A stretch of DNA of 64,000 nt from positions 21,705,001 through 21,769,000 of the forward strand of contig NC_092673.1 of the NCBI RefSeq assembly GCF_964355755.1, read 5' to 3'. The position numbers and the translations under genes are program-made. Of this stretch, positions 37,101-45,608 are shown piece by piece (the first letter of the stretch is position 1; each line of letters begins with the position of its first letter). The notes under the pieces are model-generated. The model searched no databases. It was given only the letters and a program-made list of their open reading frames with translations, and was not told where the DNA came from. This stretch comes from Antedon mediterranea (taxonomy: Eukaryota; Echinodermata; Crinoidea; Comatulida; Antedonidae).

Positions 37101-39594
37101 TATTTACAGGTCTTTGTGACTTTAGGTACAATACTCTGTAAATTAATTACACTATTTATTTGTTTACCAGGTTGCGAAAATTAACATACCTTATGCAAAG
37201 ACTGCCAAAAGAATGGATGTACAGAAATTAAAAGGTATAATGTGGAAGTACCTAACCTACGTAAGTGAACAAGAAAAGGTAAATGCTGTCACCTGTCTCT
37301 TCTGTCAAGTTATTAATGTTTGTGTTTGATGTCATTTCTGTTTCAGTGTAGGGTAAAACATCTGACCTTAGCTCCTCTCCTACTTTACAATAGTTTAACA
37401 AATTCTTATTTTTACTTCTTTCTCTTCCTTCAAATCTGCTATACCATTTTTATATTTCTCGTTTAAGCTCTTTCTACACTATCAAACCAGCTTGACAAAA
37501 AATGTAATGTGCCCAAATATGGTAATAATATACTCAAATATGAGTGATATGACATCATGTCCATATATGTGCACATGCTTTCTCTCGCATAAAGTTTTAT
37601 AGTGCAGACAAGGCTTTACACAGATTTAATAATATTTACTCCTTATATTCTCAATCTTTTGTCTGTTTCTTACTTCTATTATGGCTACAAAATGTCACTT
37701 GATTCAATTTCATTTGGAAAACATATATGATTTTGCTTCTCCTCCTCCCCCCATCCACTTCTGCACCTTACAATGATCATTTTCACAGTGATACCATGGT
37801 GTATATATTGCTTCTTGTTTTTCCAGGAAAACATTGATGAAAATGAGAAAAATAAAAATACTGAAGAAGGAAAAGATAAAAATGAGAAAGTTAATCATCA
37901 GAAATCCTTCAAAGATATGTATACACACCTTCCAGAAAACCTTTCGAAGAGTCTGGCTAAAAATCTTAGCGTTCCTATTGCATTTGTTTGCTTGCTTCAT
38001 CTTTGCAATGAAAAGGTATGATCTTTAATAATTTAATGTACTCCTGCCAATTCATATCATAACCTTTGTACTCCTGCCAATTCATATCATAACCTTTGTA
38101 CTCCTGCCAACTCATATCATAACCTTTGTACTCCTGTCAATTCATATTATAACCTTTGTACTCCTGCCAACTCATATCATAACCTTTGTACTCCTGCCAA
38201 TTCATATCATTACCTTCGTACTCCTGCCAATTCATATCATAACCTTTGTACTCCTGCCAATTCATATCATAACCTTTGTACTCCTGTCAATTCATATTAT
38301 AACCTTTGTACTCCTGCCAACTCATATCATAACCTTTGTACTCCTGCCAATTCATATCATAACCTTTGTAATCCTGCCAATTCATATCATAACCTTTGTA
38401 CTCCTGCCAATTCATATCATAACCTTTGTACTCCTGCCAATTCATATCATAACCTTTGTACTCCTGCCAACTCATATCATAACCTTTATACTCCTGCCAA
38501 TTCATATCATAACCTTTGTACTCCTGCCAACTCATCATGACCTTTGTACTCCTGCCAATTTATATCATAACCTTTGTACTCCTGTCAATTCATATCATAA
38601 CCTTTGTACTCCTGCCAACTCATATCATAACCTTTGTACTCCTGCCAATTTATATCATAACCTTTGTACTCCTGCCAACTCATATCATAACCTTTGTACT
38701 CCTGCCAATTCATATCATAACCTTTGTATTCCTGTCAATTCGTATCATAACCTTTGTACTCCTGCCAATTCATATCATAACCTTTGTACTCCTGCCAATT
38801 CATATCATTATCTTCGTACTCCTGCCAGTTCATATCATAACCTTTGTACTCCTGCCAATTCATATCATGACCTTTGTACTCCTGCCAATGCATTTCATAA
38901 CCTTTGTACTTCTGCCAATTCATATCATAACATTTGTACTCCTGTCAATTCATATCATAACCTTTGTACTCCTGCCAATTCATATCATAACCTTTGTACT
39001 CCTGCCAATTCATATCATAACCTTTGTACTCCTGCTAATTCATATCATAACCTTTGTACTTCTGCCAATTCATATCATAACCTTTGTACTCCTGCCAATT
39101 CATATCATAACCTTTGTACTCCTGCCAATTCATATCATAACCTTTGTATTCCTGCCAATTCATATCATAACCTTTGTACTCCTGCCAACTCATATCATAA
39201 CCTTTATACTCCTGCCAATTCATATCATAACATTTGTACTCCTGCCAATTCATATCATAACCTTTGTACTCCTGCCAATTCATATCATAACCTTTGTACT
39301 CCTACCAATTAATTTCATCTAGGGGCAGATTCAGGATTATGGAATAGGCAAATTTAGGTAAATGACACCCCTAGATAGTCGGAAATGGTACGCTTGATAA
39401 GTTTTGTTTTTATGGAGGTTGAAATTTGTTTAATTTTGTGGGGAAAACTCCAAGCCTCTATGAAATTCTATGCATTATTTTTGATTAATTTTGTCTGTCT
39501 TTTTTATTTACAGAATTTGATTGTATCTACAAAAGGACAGATGGAAGATCTTACTATCACGCAAACTGATGTAGAACGTTTAACAGCCACATAA
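15563..39594 (+). CDS. NCAPH: Condensin complex subunit 2 (kleisin NCAPH/Barren)
   Basis: There are sixteen coding exons: 15,563-15,871; 16,133-16,225; 16,436-16,556; 17,175-17,218; 17,300-17,371; 31,654-31,852; 32,674-32,762; 33,356-33,567; 33,710-33,843; 34,474-34,577; 35,203-35,325; 35,762-35,863; 36,298-36,456; 37,171-37,278; 37,827-38,015; 39,514-39,594. All junctions keep phase and give 712 residues, close to human NCAPH (about 740). The N-terminal SMC2-binding helix region includes [13 protein letters not shown] and [20 protein letters not shown]. The middle has [12 protein letters not shown] and an acidic stretch ([12 protein letters not shown]), then [10 protein letters not shown]. 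The C-terminal winged helix that contacts SMC4 includes [19 protein letters not shown]. The protein closes the SMC2-SMC4 ring of condensin I in mitosis. Intron 5 is 14.3 kb because of nested transposons. Exon 14 has two in-frame donors. Confidence 0.95.
16246..16350. mobile_element. MITE family A, copy 4 (fragment), NCAPH intron 2
   Basis: It has the left end ACTACACTGTCAGGCTTTTTG (mutated), then three to four tandem copies of the internal 20-mer resembling CCTAAATATGGTAGTGATATG. The right terminal repeat is absent. Confidence 0.65.
17430..18292. repeat. Left arm of a long inverted repeat in NCAPH intron 5
   Basis: Long stretches are the reverse complement of 30,505-31,560. Examples are TCTAGTAGCTAGATCAACTT here and AAGTTGATCTAGCTACTAGA there, and the repeated phrase AAAGGTCAAAAGGTCAGGGT. 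The arm also contains an internal repeat: the 'fluid' segment around TGACCTTTGACCCACTACAG recurs near 18,090. Identity is roughly 85-90% by eye. Confidence 0.85.
18293..23234. mobile_element. About 5-kb insertion that interrupts the left inverted arm
   Basis: On the right side of the intron the sequences matching 17,430-18,292 and 23,235-23,565 are contiguous (30,190-31,560). The DNA here was therefore probably inserted later, or lost from the other arm. It holds the tandem GTTATCCGC-type units (19,440-22,250), a possible two-exon small ORF (18,458-19,243), and GCGACC-rich DNA near 22,610-22,700. I find no transposase frame. The insertion ends cannot be defined exactly. Confidence 0.55.
19440..22232. 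repeat. Diverged tandem units with six TGACGTCA palindromes
   Basis: Two units start with CTAGATTTGAACTCGTCACT (19,449 and 20,583) and share order and content, including GCGAAAGATA, GGCCATACGATGACGTCA, GCGCGTGCGCGCGTAACTT and TTTAATCCATAGAAAGTT. The second unit contains a further partial duplication. Perfect TGACGTCA occurs at 19,675, 19,853, 21,006, 21,184, 21,361 and 21,563. The right edge carries two hairpins of GGTTATCCGC...GCGGATAACC (22,132-22,156 and 22,204-22,228). Confidence 0.75.
23235..23565. repeat. Second left segment of the NCAPH intron inverted repeat
   Basis: It matches the reverse complement of 30,190-30,500 (for example CAAATCCTTTACTGTTTATAA here, and the same with few changes there; also AATAAACGCCCCGG and TTTATTGTTCAGA). 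It abuts a directly repeated segment, AAGGCCATATA...GACATAGTGAGCTG (23,573-23,650 and 30,008-30,088). Confidence 0.8.
24341..24522 (-). repeat. 3' LTR of the retrotransposon
   Basis: 182 bp, apparently identical to 29,826-30,007. The ends are CGCCAACTTGG and CCAAACTGGCG on the plus strand, an imperfect 11-bp inverted repeat rather than the usual TG...CA. The inner AATAATGTAACTTTATTAAC could supply AATAAA-type signals on the element's sense strand. Confidence 0.93.
24529..24550 (-). promoter_or_regulatory. Polypurine tract before the 3' LTR
   Basis: On the element's sense strand this is AAAAGG followed by about 17 A and GG, six bases before the LTR. It would prime plus-strand DNA synthesis. 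The six-base gap (TAGTCA) to the LTR border is unusual. Confidence 0.6.
24696..29582 (-). CDS. Gag-pol polyprotein of the LTR retrotransposon
   Basis: One open frame of 1,628 codons with no stop or shift. Gag is residues 1 to about 320, with a zinc knuckle C283-x2-C286-x8-H295-x4-C300. Protease has DSGATGN at 373. RT spans about 650-870 with DLTNAFYQ (D756), and the catalytic box reads LADD (820-823) where Ty3/gypsy normally has YxDD. RNase H has TDG (D972), E1013 or E1015, and TDS (D1042). Integrase has H1219-x4-H1224 and C1254, with His at 1258 where the second Cys is expected; the catalytic triad is D1279, D1336 and E1372 with 35 residues between the last two. A GPY-like basic module follows near 1465-1510, and the tail is Pro/Ser/Asp-rich. 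The start ATG lies 225 bp downstream of the PBS. The frame looks functional, although the LADD box and non-canonical zinc site deserve attention. Confidence 0.93.
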   Translation of the reverse strand: MAASNRAPKQWCLGKNETINTFENWRQNLMYTLTLDTKFANFLVEGFSWGKKTRASPLRGFTDDNGFEDNVANALSAQQKVTMLELMLGQIANYCPVISRNTIVKSSTSLPCIWQCIRLHYGFQSSGAHFLEFANISLGPDERPEDLYQRLLAFIDDNLLQADSVITHHNQPITEDEELAPSLENLLTLTWLRLVHPSLPQLVKQRYGTELRSRTLASIKPEISQAMTSLLEEIKTSDDTRVMRSAILPFQRPASLPSQPPRSRYPPKTFNTQTYNNKPNKCCPFCKQGGRPDRHFLSECKFLPERDRRYMARARAANIFDDDDSYCYEQDSTRVEDPNDPPSGSSSALRIQVRQSPYLEAFHGYNTVHITIDSGATGNMIRESTARLLGVQIKPSSQSAHQADGSSQLQVMGETNVTFTRDNKDLTFNGLVVKDLDVELLAGTPFMEQNDISIRPAKRQVVMADGTTYIYGSLPTTLSECHSIRRAHVLRAPSTRTVIWPGSYIELSLPNDLTDIDTVAIEPRVDAPISKTSLPSHVWPEPRIISCVAGRIRIPNLSNEPKVLSRNEQFCQASPVFTPNLPDTSSSPIKPPKLSTTTVHTCFSDSIKLDPDSILPRNILEQFTSLHKEYDDIFNPSFKGYNGAVGPFVATVNMGPVQPPQRKGRLPQYARDKLLELQHKFDELETLGVFARPEDVGVAVEYLNPSFLVKKPNGGSRLVTSFADVGRYSKPQPSLMPDVDSTLLKIGQWKYIITTDLTNAFYQIPLSKPSMKYCGIVTPFHGVRVYTRCAMGMPGSETALEELLSRVVGDFLEEGSATKLADDLYCGGNTVEEVLNVWRRILHALSNSGLHLSATKTVICPKTTNILGWIWSQGTLRASSHRISTLSSCPRPVTVTGLRSFIGAFKMLSRVLPRCAPILSPLEAAVAGRQSQEKIDWSDELLASFASAQSILNSPHTIAIPRASDQLWIVTDGAVKKYGIASTLYVSRDSKPLLAGFYSAKLRGRQMTWLPCEVEALSIAASTKHFSPFIIQSAHQAHILTDSKPCVQAYEKLCRGEFSVSPRVSTFLSTVSRYHASVHHLAGSANMPSDFGSRNAQPCDAPSCQICSFVQQTEDSVVFQVNIKDVISGSTKLPFTSRPAWLAIQSECPVLRRTHAHLSQGTRPHKKITNIKDVKRLLRFSTIAKDGLLVVRRDEPLAPVRECIVVPRDVLEGLLTALHLRFDHPSCHQLKTIVRRYFFALDMDASVERISARCSIPHTVIPQSTGDPPDAVGTTFAADVIKRERQLILVMRECVTSFTVACIIDSERHDSLRDGLIRLCIELRPLDGPHAVIRTDPAPGFASLVSDKLLAHHRIMIELGRTKNPNKNPIAEKAVREVEDELLTQEPTGGLVTPTMLKITMACLNSRLRSCGLSSREMWTQRDQFTNDQIPLSDSQLIISQHKRRLANHAHSERSKAPTGRFPASSDIDVGDLVYVLADRNKSKARHRYLVTSVDNTWCNIRKFIGSQLRSTAYKVKRTECYKVPSSPSPRSQHYYQEDSNSDDDYQIPEPPRTEIPIELSTPADHAYQVDPLPAGTDSEFLTPAASDDVRPLTDLHKVVIPPPVIEPRRSTRSHRLPTHLNDFVLDK
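29808..29825 (-). promoter_or_regulatory. Primer-binding site, tRNA-Leu type
   Basis: On the element's sense strand TGGTGGCAGCGTCGGGA begins immediately after the 5' LTR. Its first 11 bases are complementary to the CGCTGCCACCA 3' end of animal tRNA-Leu(UAG) and most of the next six also match. This fixes the 5' LTR border at 29,826. Confidence 0.7.
29826..30007 (-). repeat. 5' LTR of the retrotransposon
   Basis: Same 182 bp as the 3' LTR, with no differences found on direct reading. Transcription would run leftwards, opposite to NCAPH, from within its fifth intron. Confidence 0.93.
30190..31560. repeat. Right arm of the long inverted repeat, NCAPH intron 5
   Basis: 30,190-30,500 pairs with 23,235-23,565 and 30,505-31,560 pairs with 17,430-18,292. 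An internal duplication of about 180 bp (around AAATTTAAGTTTCTACAACC, 30,640 and 30,827) is present only on this side. The arm ends about 95 bp before NCAPH exon 6. Confidence 0.83.
31853..32405. repeat. 18-bp minisatellite starting at the NCAPH exon 6 donor
   Basis: About 30 units of GTACATGAATGTGTAAAK follow the exon without spacer; the first GT is the splice donor itself (CAAAG|GTACATG). Later units drift to GTATAGGTACATGAATGTGTC. Many repeat units therefore contain AAAGGTACATGAA, the same context as the real donor. The long minus-strand frames (MYLYTFMC-like) come from the repeat. Confidence 0.92.
32949..33250. mobile_element. tRNA-derived SINE, copy 1, NCAPH intron 7
   Basis: It begins GTGAGTGGCCGAGCGGTTAAG, a class II tRNA-like (Leu/Ser) 5' part with an A box, and has GGTTCTGGTGGTAG where a B box would be. 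The body (ATGTGCACTTTAAAGAACCT, CGAGACAAGTAGGGGTTTAC) matches the copy at 49,491. The tail is ATAAATAAATAATAACAAT. It is not a functional tRNA gene because the anticodon arm is not conserved. Confidence 0.85.
33889..34070. mobile_element. MITE family C (TTCCCACTAGC ends), copy 1
   Basis: Left end GCGTGGTTCCCACTAGCCATG; internal ACGTATTGATGCAAGG and AAGTGGGAACC; right part GCCTCGCTAGTGGCAAG. It lies in NCAPH intron 9. It is related to 36,504-36,706 in inverted-repeat ends and in the CGCAATGACGTATTG segment. Confidence 0.65.
34593..34746. mobile_element. MITE family A, copy 5, NCAPH intron 10
   Basis: Complete: AAGCTCTGTCTATACTATCAA at the left and TTTGATAGTGTAGACAAAGCT at the right, with CAAACATGGTAGTGAAATAC and CCATATATGGG between. 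Confidence 0.92.
36504..36706. mobile_element. MITE family C, copy 2, NCAPH intron 13
   Basis: Left end AAGCTTGGTTCCCACTAGCG and right end TTGCGTTGCGTCCTAGTGGG, inverted relative to each other. The interior includes GTTTGCAGCACTGTTGCGC and GATTCCCAATTTGATTACG. Confidence 0.7.
37467..37613. mobile_element. MITE family A, copy 6, NCAPH intron 14
   Basis: AAGCTCTTTCTACACTATCAA at the left and TTTTATAGTGCAGACAAGGCT at the right, with the CCATATATG core; the ends are slightly mutated. Confidence 0.88.
38030..39312. repeat. 30-bp minisatellite, about 43 units, NCAPH intron 15
   Basis: The unit resembles CCTTTGTACTCCTGCCAATT followed by CATATCATAA. Because 30 is a multiple of 3, both strands read open for long distances (plus-strand ITFVLLPIH repeats over 268 codons, minus-strand [10 protein letters not shown] repeats). 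These frames are best explained as repeat artefacts. Unit identity is very high, with recurrent C/T changes. The array starts about 15 bp after the exon 15 donor. Confidence 0.94.
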
Positions 39595-40140
39595 TATAAT
39601 ACTGTATACTAATGCCTAATATACTTTTTGTAAATACCTACTTTAGTGTCCTAAAATAATATAATATATTGTTTGTAGGGGATAAACATGGCAGGTGCCA
39701 TTTTTTATTGGGAAGTGGGTGGGTGTTTTTTTATGCAAGTTTTAAAGTGTAATCTTAATTCCAAAAGGGTTTGTTTTGAATCAAATAGCAATTATGGGGA
39801 ACAAATTTTAATTGAATATGTTCTTACTGTGTTTGTGATAATACCTGTCAGTTTATTTATATTTTTCCTTTCCAAGAGGGAATTACATTCCTTCTGCAGT
39901 TTTACTAAGTGATGTAATGTTTTAATCTTCTTTGTATTAAATACATGATATTATATTAATGATTGTATAGTACTGAATGTTAGCCTAATACACTAACAAA
40001 TCCTTTAAACATTACCTTATTTTGCAATGTTACTGATGCACCATGCTTTATGAGACAAGTCACTATAGGTATGTGTCGTATAGCTATTACTCAGATATAA
40101 ATGTAATAGAGTGTGTTCCCATTCTGGAAAGGAATCATAA
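39595..40140 (+). other. NCAPH 3' UTR and downstream flank
   Basis: AT-rich sequence after the stop codon. ATTAAA near 39,937 is the best poly(A) signal. The 74-codon frame at 39,688 has no recognisable domain and lies inside the likely 3' UTR. Confidence 0.5.
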
Positions 40141-40147
40141 TCATGGA

Positions 40148-40900
40148 GTTCAAAAATGGCGAAAATACACACTTCTTAAAATACTGATATTACGCAATAA
40201 TATTGCTATATATGCGCATATATTGCGTTATAAGCATCTTATAGACGTATAGTAGTAACCATTTATGTCAAAAAATAAAAAGGTCGAAATTTGGCCATTT
40301 TTCCCAAAAAATTCTGTACTATAGTACAGGGATTTTGTCCAAAAATGGCGAAAATACACACTTCTTAAAATACTGATATTACGCAATAATATTGCTATAT
40401 ATGCGCATATATTGCGTTATAAGCATCTTATAGACGTATAGTAACCATTTATGTCAAAAAATAAAAAGGTCGAAATTTGGCCATTTTTCAAAAAAAAATC
40501 CTCCAAATCATAATCATGGAGTTCAAAAATGGCGAAAATACACACTTCTTAAAATACTGATATTATGCAATAATATTGCTATATATGCGCATATATTGCG
40601 TTATAAGCATCTTATAGACGTATAGTAACCATTTATGTCAAAAAATAAAAAGGTCGAAATTTGGCAATTTAAAAGAAAATCGCTGTACTATTGTACACTT
40701 TTTAAAATACTATTATTATGCAATAATATTGCTATATATGCGCATATATTGCACTTTAAACATTTTGTAGACGTATACGGTAGTAACCACTTAAAAATTA
40801 AAAAGGTCGAAATTTGGCCATTTTTAAAAAACTTTTTATGCACTTTTTAAAATACTATATAATAATATTGCTATATATACGCATATAGGGATTTTTTTTT
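40148..40900. repeat. About 180-bp tandem repeat, four diverging units
   Basis: Units begin AAAAATGGCGAAAATACACAC and include GCTATATATGCGCATATATT and AAAAAGGTCGAAATTTGGCC. The first three copies are nearly identical; the fourth is shorter and diverged, and a fifth is only partial. ORFs here come from the repeat. Confidence 0.88.
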
Positions 40901-42162
40901 TAAATGTCCAAATTTTGAAATTTGTATACATAACTGGTTACGATATCATGTGACATACCGGTACGCAGAATCACAAAATAAAAAAGTCAAATTTGCATCA
41001 TTGTGCAATATATGGATGTATATATAGCAATACTATTGGTAACAAAATTGAATGTTGTAATCATATTGTAGCCATTTTAAAAAAAAGAAAACAATAGTCT
41101 CAAGAATGTTTTTGAGTAGCTTTGTGCTTTTAATAAATACCCACGTACAGTAAAAGCAAATAAATGCATTACTTATCAACTGCCTACGAACCTTACAAAC
41201 AAACGTCACAAACAAAAAAAGAAAATGAAGTTAAGAAATACTACTTAGAACACTAATCTACAAGTATGCGTCTCATCATATGAAAAGCTGAGTTTATACT
41301 AACTAAGGCATTGTTCATAATACATGACCAATCATTTATAGCAATAGCAATATACATTAAATAAATTCAACAATATTGACAAAATGTATAGCTGTTTTAC
41401 TACACGTTGTTGTAGGATGTTCTAGGTATTTTAATTTTATGAGCAGTGCTTATTTCAAACTCATTTCATTTGACTTATTTGTAATTGAAATATATCACAT
41501 TCATTTATAGCTCCCTAGCATTGTGACTAAAATACAGTATTAACTATTTATACTTCCCTAACTTTTAACAGATAGTTCATTAACATAACTTAAGTCTCCT
41601 TAACTCCATGATAAAAATACAGTACAGGAATCATTAGGCAATGAGTAAAATTGATTATAGTGCGGTTTGCTACGGTCATTAGCATTCAGCTAACAATCAA
41701 ATAGATTTTGTTTACGAGAATTCACACATGATTACAGTTAATGTTTTACAGAAACAAAAGCATACAAACATTTATAACAATAATAGTTTCACATTATCAA
41801 CAGAAATTATCAACAATTATAACTAAAAATTAAATTATTAAAACTAAATCATTGTTTGAACACAAGATTTACAATTAATTATTTAATCAATTAAATAGCA
41901 ATTATGCGAGAACTGGACAGATATTAATACAGTATAGATTTGTATAAATCATTGAAATCTAAAAAGAGATGATTGTTTATAAATCGGAAACATGTGAATG
42001 TGTGGGTACAAAGGCTATATAAATGTTATCAACATTTCAATGTGATTTAATTATCATATAAATGGTTTTGGTTGTTTAACTAAAAGAATTTTGGTAATAA
42101 CAACATAATTGCACGAAGATAAAATTAGAACTGTAAACCCCTTATTGTTTGCCTGTTACAGA

Positions 42163-42204
<42 letters not shown>

Positions 42205-42299
42205 GTTCGGTTCAATGTAACCGTCTACATATTTGGGTTGCACAGACGTCTTTGTGTTGCACCATGAGATACATAAATAGGGCTGGGTGCTAATAACTA
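40901..42299. other. AT-rich DNA, no gene seen
   Basis: No coding exon, RNA gene or repeat family was recognised, apart from an (AT)n microsatellite near 42,166-42,200. It could belong to a long 3' UTR of the minus-strand LCOR-like gene, but nothing in the sequence proves this. Confidence 0.5.
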
Positions 42300-42545
42300 C
42301 ACCAAATTTGGGAAAAAATATGTGGTTGCGATTGACGGGGATGCAAAAAAATTAGTGGTTATGATTGATGGGGATGCCAAAAATAAGGGGTTGTGATTGA
42401 TGGGGATGCGAAAAAATAAGGGGTTGCGATTGATGGGGATGCAAAAAAATAAGGAGTTGTGATTGATGGGGATGCGAAAAATAAGAGGTTGCGAAAAATA
42501 TGAGCTTGCGATTGTTGGGAATGCGAAAAATAAGGGGTTTTAAAA
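42300..42545. repeat. About 32-bp tandem repeat GGGGTTGCGATTGATGGGGATGC type
   Basis: Seven or so imperfect units of GATTGATGGGGATGCGAAAA plus AATAAGGGGTTGC. The purine strand is G-rich. The minus ORF spelling FASPSITTPYF repeats comes from the array. Confidence 0.85.
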
Positions 42546-42741
42546 GTATGTAAATTGCACAAGCTTGGCTGAACTTGACATGGGATTTTTCTTAAATAAC
42601 AATACTTATTGTAAAGAAAACTAATTAAATTAGTGTTCTAATGGAGTAAGCACACAAAGGTATTGGAGACAAATACATGTACAAGTAGAAGTATATAATA
42701 CTAATAAGCACTGTTGGTAACAGACAGTAAAATATAAAATG

Positions 42742-42828
42742 TTAATACAATCACAGTAGAACTCTATTAAGGGGACATCTTTGGACCAAACAAAGTGTCT
42801 CTTTAATAAGAGCATCCCCTGATGGGTT
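42742..42828. mobile_element. Tiny inverted-repeat element, CAGTARAAC ends
   Basis: CAGTAGAACTCTATTAAGGGG at the left is mirrored by CCCCTGATGGGTTTTACTG at the right, with AAGTGTCTCTTTAATAAGAG between. The whole is 87 bp and can form a hairpin. It resembles the common CAGTARAAC-ended MITEs of invertebrates. Confidence 0.5.
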
Positions 42829-43475
42829 TTACTGTATAGATTACCAGAAATAAAATAATAAATTCATGAGGGATTACAAATTTGTATCAATAAACAATAC
42901 ATAAATTTACAAATATGATCTGACTTGACCTTATAATGATGGACTAACCATGTTTGAATATTAAATAAATGTTCATTAAATATTAATTTTATTTTCAATT
43001 CAATTTAAGGTGTAAATGTTATTTACCAATTAATAAAAATAGTAAATAATTATTATAATTAAAAATTGTGCAAAATGTTTTTCACATTTACAGCTAAAAA
43101 CTCAAAATGGTGACCAACTTAAGGTGTGCTAAATATTATAAAATAAAAAAAAAAGGCAAGATTGGATTTTGGAAAAAAAGATAAACATCTTTTACACACA
43201 AAACAACTGTCACAGTCATTTAACATTATCCTAAACCTTTATCAAATTCATTTCTATTAAATACTTAAAAAACAGATTCAATATAAAAGCTGTGTTGATA
43301 CATTCATATGCTTTATGACCAGACATTTAATTTTTACCTTAACATTGAATATAAATATATTAGCAAAGCTTCTTTTTTCCCACAAATTTGTTTAAGAACA
43401 TGGAAAGATTATACAGTGTTGTTACTTTGAAAATTTAATGTACTCTTTGTATTACAAATCTTAGTATATAACCTT
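42829..43475. other. AT-rich DNA, nothing recognised
   Basis: No exon, RNA gene or known repeat could be recognised here. Confidence 0.5.
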
Positions 43476-43477
43476 TA

Positions 43478-43790
43478 ACCGTGGTAGGTGTGGCTCCAAC
43501 CATGGTAGGTGTGGCTCCAACCATGGTAGGTGTGGCCCCAAACATGGTGGGTATGGCCCAACTATAGTGGGTATGGCCCAACTATAGTGGGTGTATCCTC
43601 AACCATGGTTGGTGTGGCCTAAACCATGGTAGGTGTGGCCTGAAGCATGGTGGGTATGGCCCAACTATAGTGGGTATGGCCTAAACTATGGTGAGTGTGG
43701 CCAAAACCATGGTGAGTGTGGCCAAAACCATGGTAGGTGTGGCCTCAAGCATGGTGGCTGTGGCCTCAACCAACCTCAGTACTAACCAAC
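43478..43790. repeat. About 21-bp tandem repeat, AACCATGGTAGGTGTGGCC type
   Basis: About fourteen imperfect units of CATGGTRGGTRTGGCCYMAA. The array changes gradually along its length. A short plus-strand ORF inside it is an artefact. Confidence 0.9.
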
Positions 43791-45495
43791 CTCAGTACTT
43801 TTCACCCCTCACGAATCAAATATATTTATTCACCAACTTTATAAACACTTTGTATGTTAATTTTTTGTTTAAATGTCAAGGCCAAAAAATAGGTTTTAAT
43901 GGAATAGTTATAAAATTTCTTAAATAAATCATCTTAGAAAAGAAATTATTGTACATTTCCTCATACAAATAATTTCTGTATTTATATTTAATGGACCATT
44001 TTTTTCGGTGGTTTTTTAAGCTGTTGTAAAAGACAAGCAATCCTTGAGTATATAAATGCTTAGTTTATGTAGAAAACATGATGGTCAACAAACAATAACT
44101 CTAAAAGACTTTCATCCTCCCCTCATCCCTCTCCTGTTTTCCTCCCTACACACTCATCCTGCCTAAAACAACACCTACAGTGATTACAATTTAGGAAGTT
44201 CTATTATACATGCACATCTATCTCTTGCTAACAATATTATAACAAATGCCCACTATTGCAAAGAGGCAAAATACAGAACCAAATTATATACATTTTATAC
44301 TTTTTTTTTAACATAAGAAATAAAAACATAGTTTATCTCATTTTTACCTACAAAAATCACAAGTTATACAAATAGTGTTTCTTTTTCTGAATGACCATGC
44401 AACCGTCAATAAATAAAACAATTTGTATCTGCGTACAACACAGTTCTCTCGTATAATACATATACAGTACACAATTTAATAAAATAGTCAATGATTATAA
44501 ATCACTAGCTCTATACCATTACAAGCACTTTGTAGATTGCAAGTCATTTTAATGTTCAAGTGAGAACGTTACTCTTGTAACAAGGTCAACAAAACGTGTT
44601 AATAATTTGATTACAGATTTTTTTTATAAATTATTTTGTTGATTATCTTTTGCAATTTACTTACCAGGACAAAAGTACCAGTGAAATGTAAACAATATAA
44701 ATATCAAAGGTGTATTTTACACATTTTATCTAATTGTGGAATAAATATTTTCAAAAATAATGACAATACCAGACTATTCCATTCTAAGATAGGGTGTTAA
44801 CTCTACCTTGTTACAAAAAAAAAATGTGGTACCACTTAACTACTACAGTATAGTCACCAACAAAGAATGTGTTTCACACCTCATAGATGAACATCGACAA
44901 TTCTCCTCTGAAGAAACTGCTTACAAAAAACAAGATGCTCAAACCATACAAAAGGCTACAAAAATGGACAAGTTGTTTCAGATAGAATAAACGGGTTAAA
45001 TGATGAGGGAGCTGTTGTCGTCGTCGTTTTATGCTAGCACCATATTTGAGTTGAAGCAGCTCCTATAGTACACAATGTTACAAACTATCGCTTGCTTATA
45101 AATACATTACAAAATATTATGTAGAGAACAATTGAAAGCAACGTATACTTCTTATTTGGAATATGATAGCAACGAAATAATGAAATAAATTCATTTTAAA
45201 ACCAATTCATGGTAAATGTAGTTTGTTTATAAACATTACTGTGTATCCATGTTTCATGAATCGAAGATTTGAAAATAAACTAAAAACGAAAAGAGCAAAA
45301 ACAAATGACTGAAAGACATGGTCTAAACGATGTACAAATAAATACACTGGTATTAGAATGAAATATTCTTATCAATAAGCAAAAAAATAAAACAAAATAC
45401 AAAACTTGTAAATCTCTCTCCAATTAAATTTTCTACAAAGAACTTATCAAATACCACTATGGCTTCTCTGACTTATTTCACAAGTACAATTGTTT
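43791..45495. other. AT-rich 3' flank of the LCOR-like gene, nothing recognised
   Basis: There are several TTTATT motifs that would be AATAAA on the minus strand, so part of this may be 3' UTR. No conserved exon was found. The 60-codon ORF at 44,808 has no identifiable domain. Confidence 0.5.
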
Positions 45496-45608
45496 CCAGT
45501 GGCGTAACCCAGAGGCCTGAGACGCCTGATTTAGGAACCCCAAGTGACGTTTTTAGCCATTTTAATGCATAAGCTCCGGGGCCCTGGGATTAGCCAGTTA
45601 CACCACTG
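45496..45608. mobile_element. CAGTGGCGTAAC-ended short element
   Basis: Ends CCAGTGGCGTAACCCAGAGG and, inverted, CCAGTGGTGTAACTGGCTAA, bounding 113 bp with GGGGCCCTGGGATTAG near the right. It is related in reverse to 7,138-7,315. The hAT-like CAGTGGCG start is typical of animal non-autonomous elements. Confidence 0.7.

Noticed and set aside
38030-39312. CRISPR-like array (30-bp regular repeats)
   Set aside because: No unique spacers; units are directly adjoining. This is a minisatellite in a eukaryotic intron.
38287-39322. Long ORFs on both strands spelling [10 protein letters not shown] or [10 protein letters not shown] repeats
   Set aside because: They come from a 30-bp minisatellite whose unit length is a multiple of 3, inside an NCAPH intron; there is no start context or domain.
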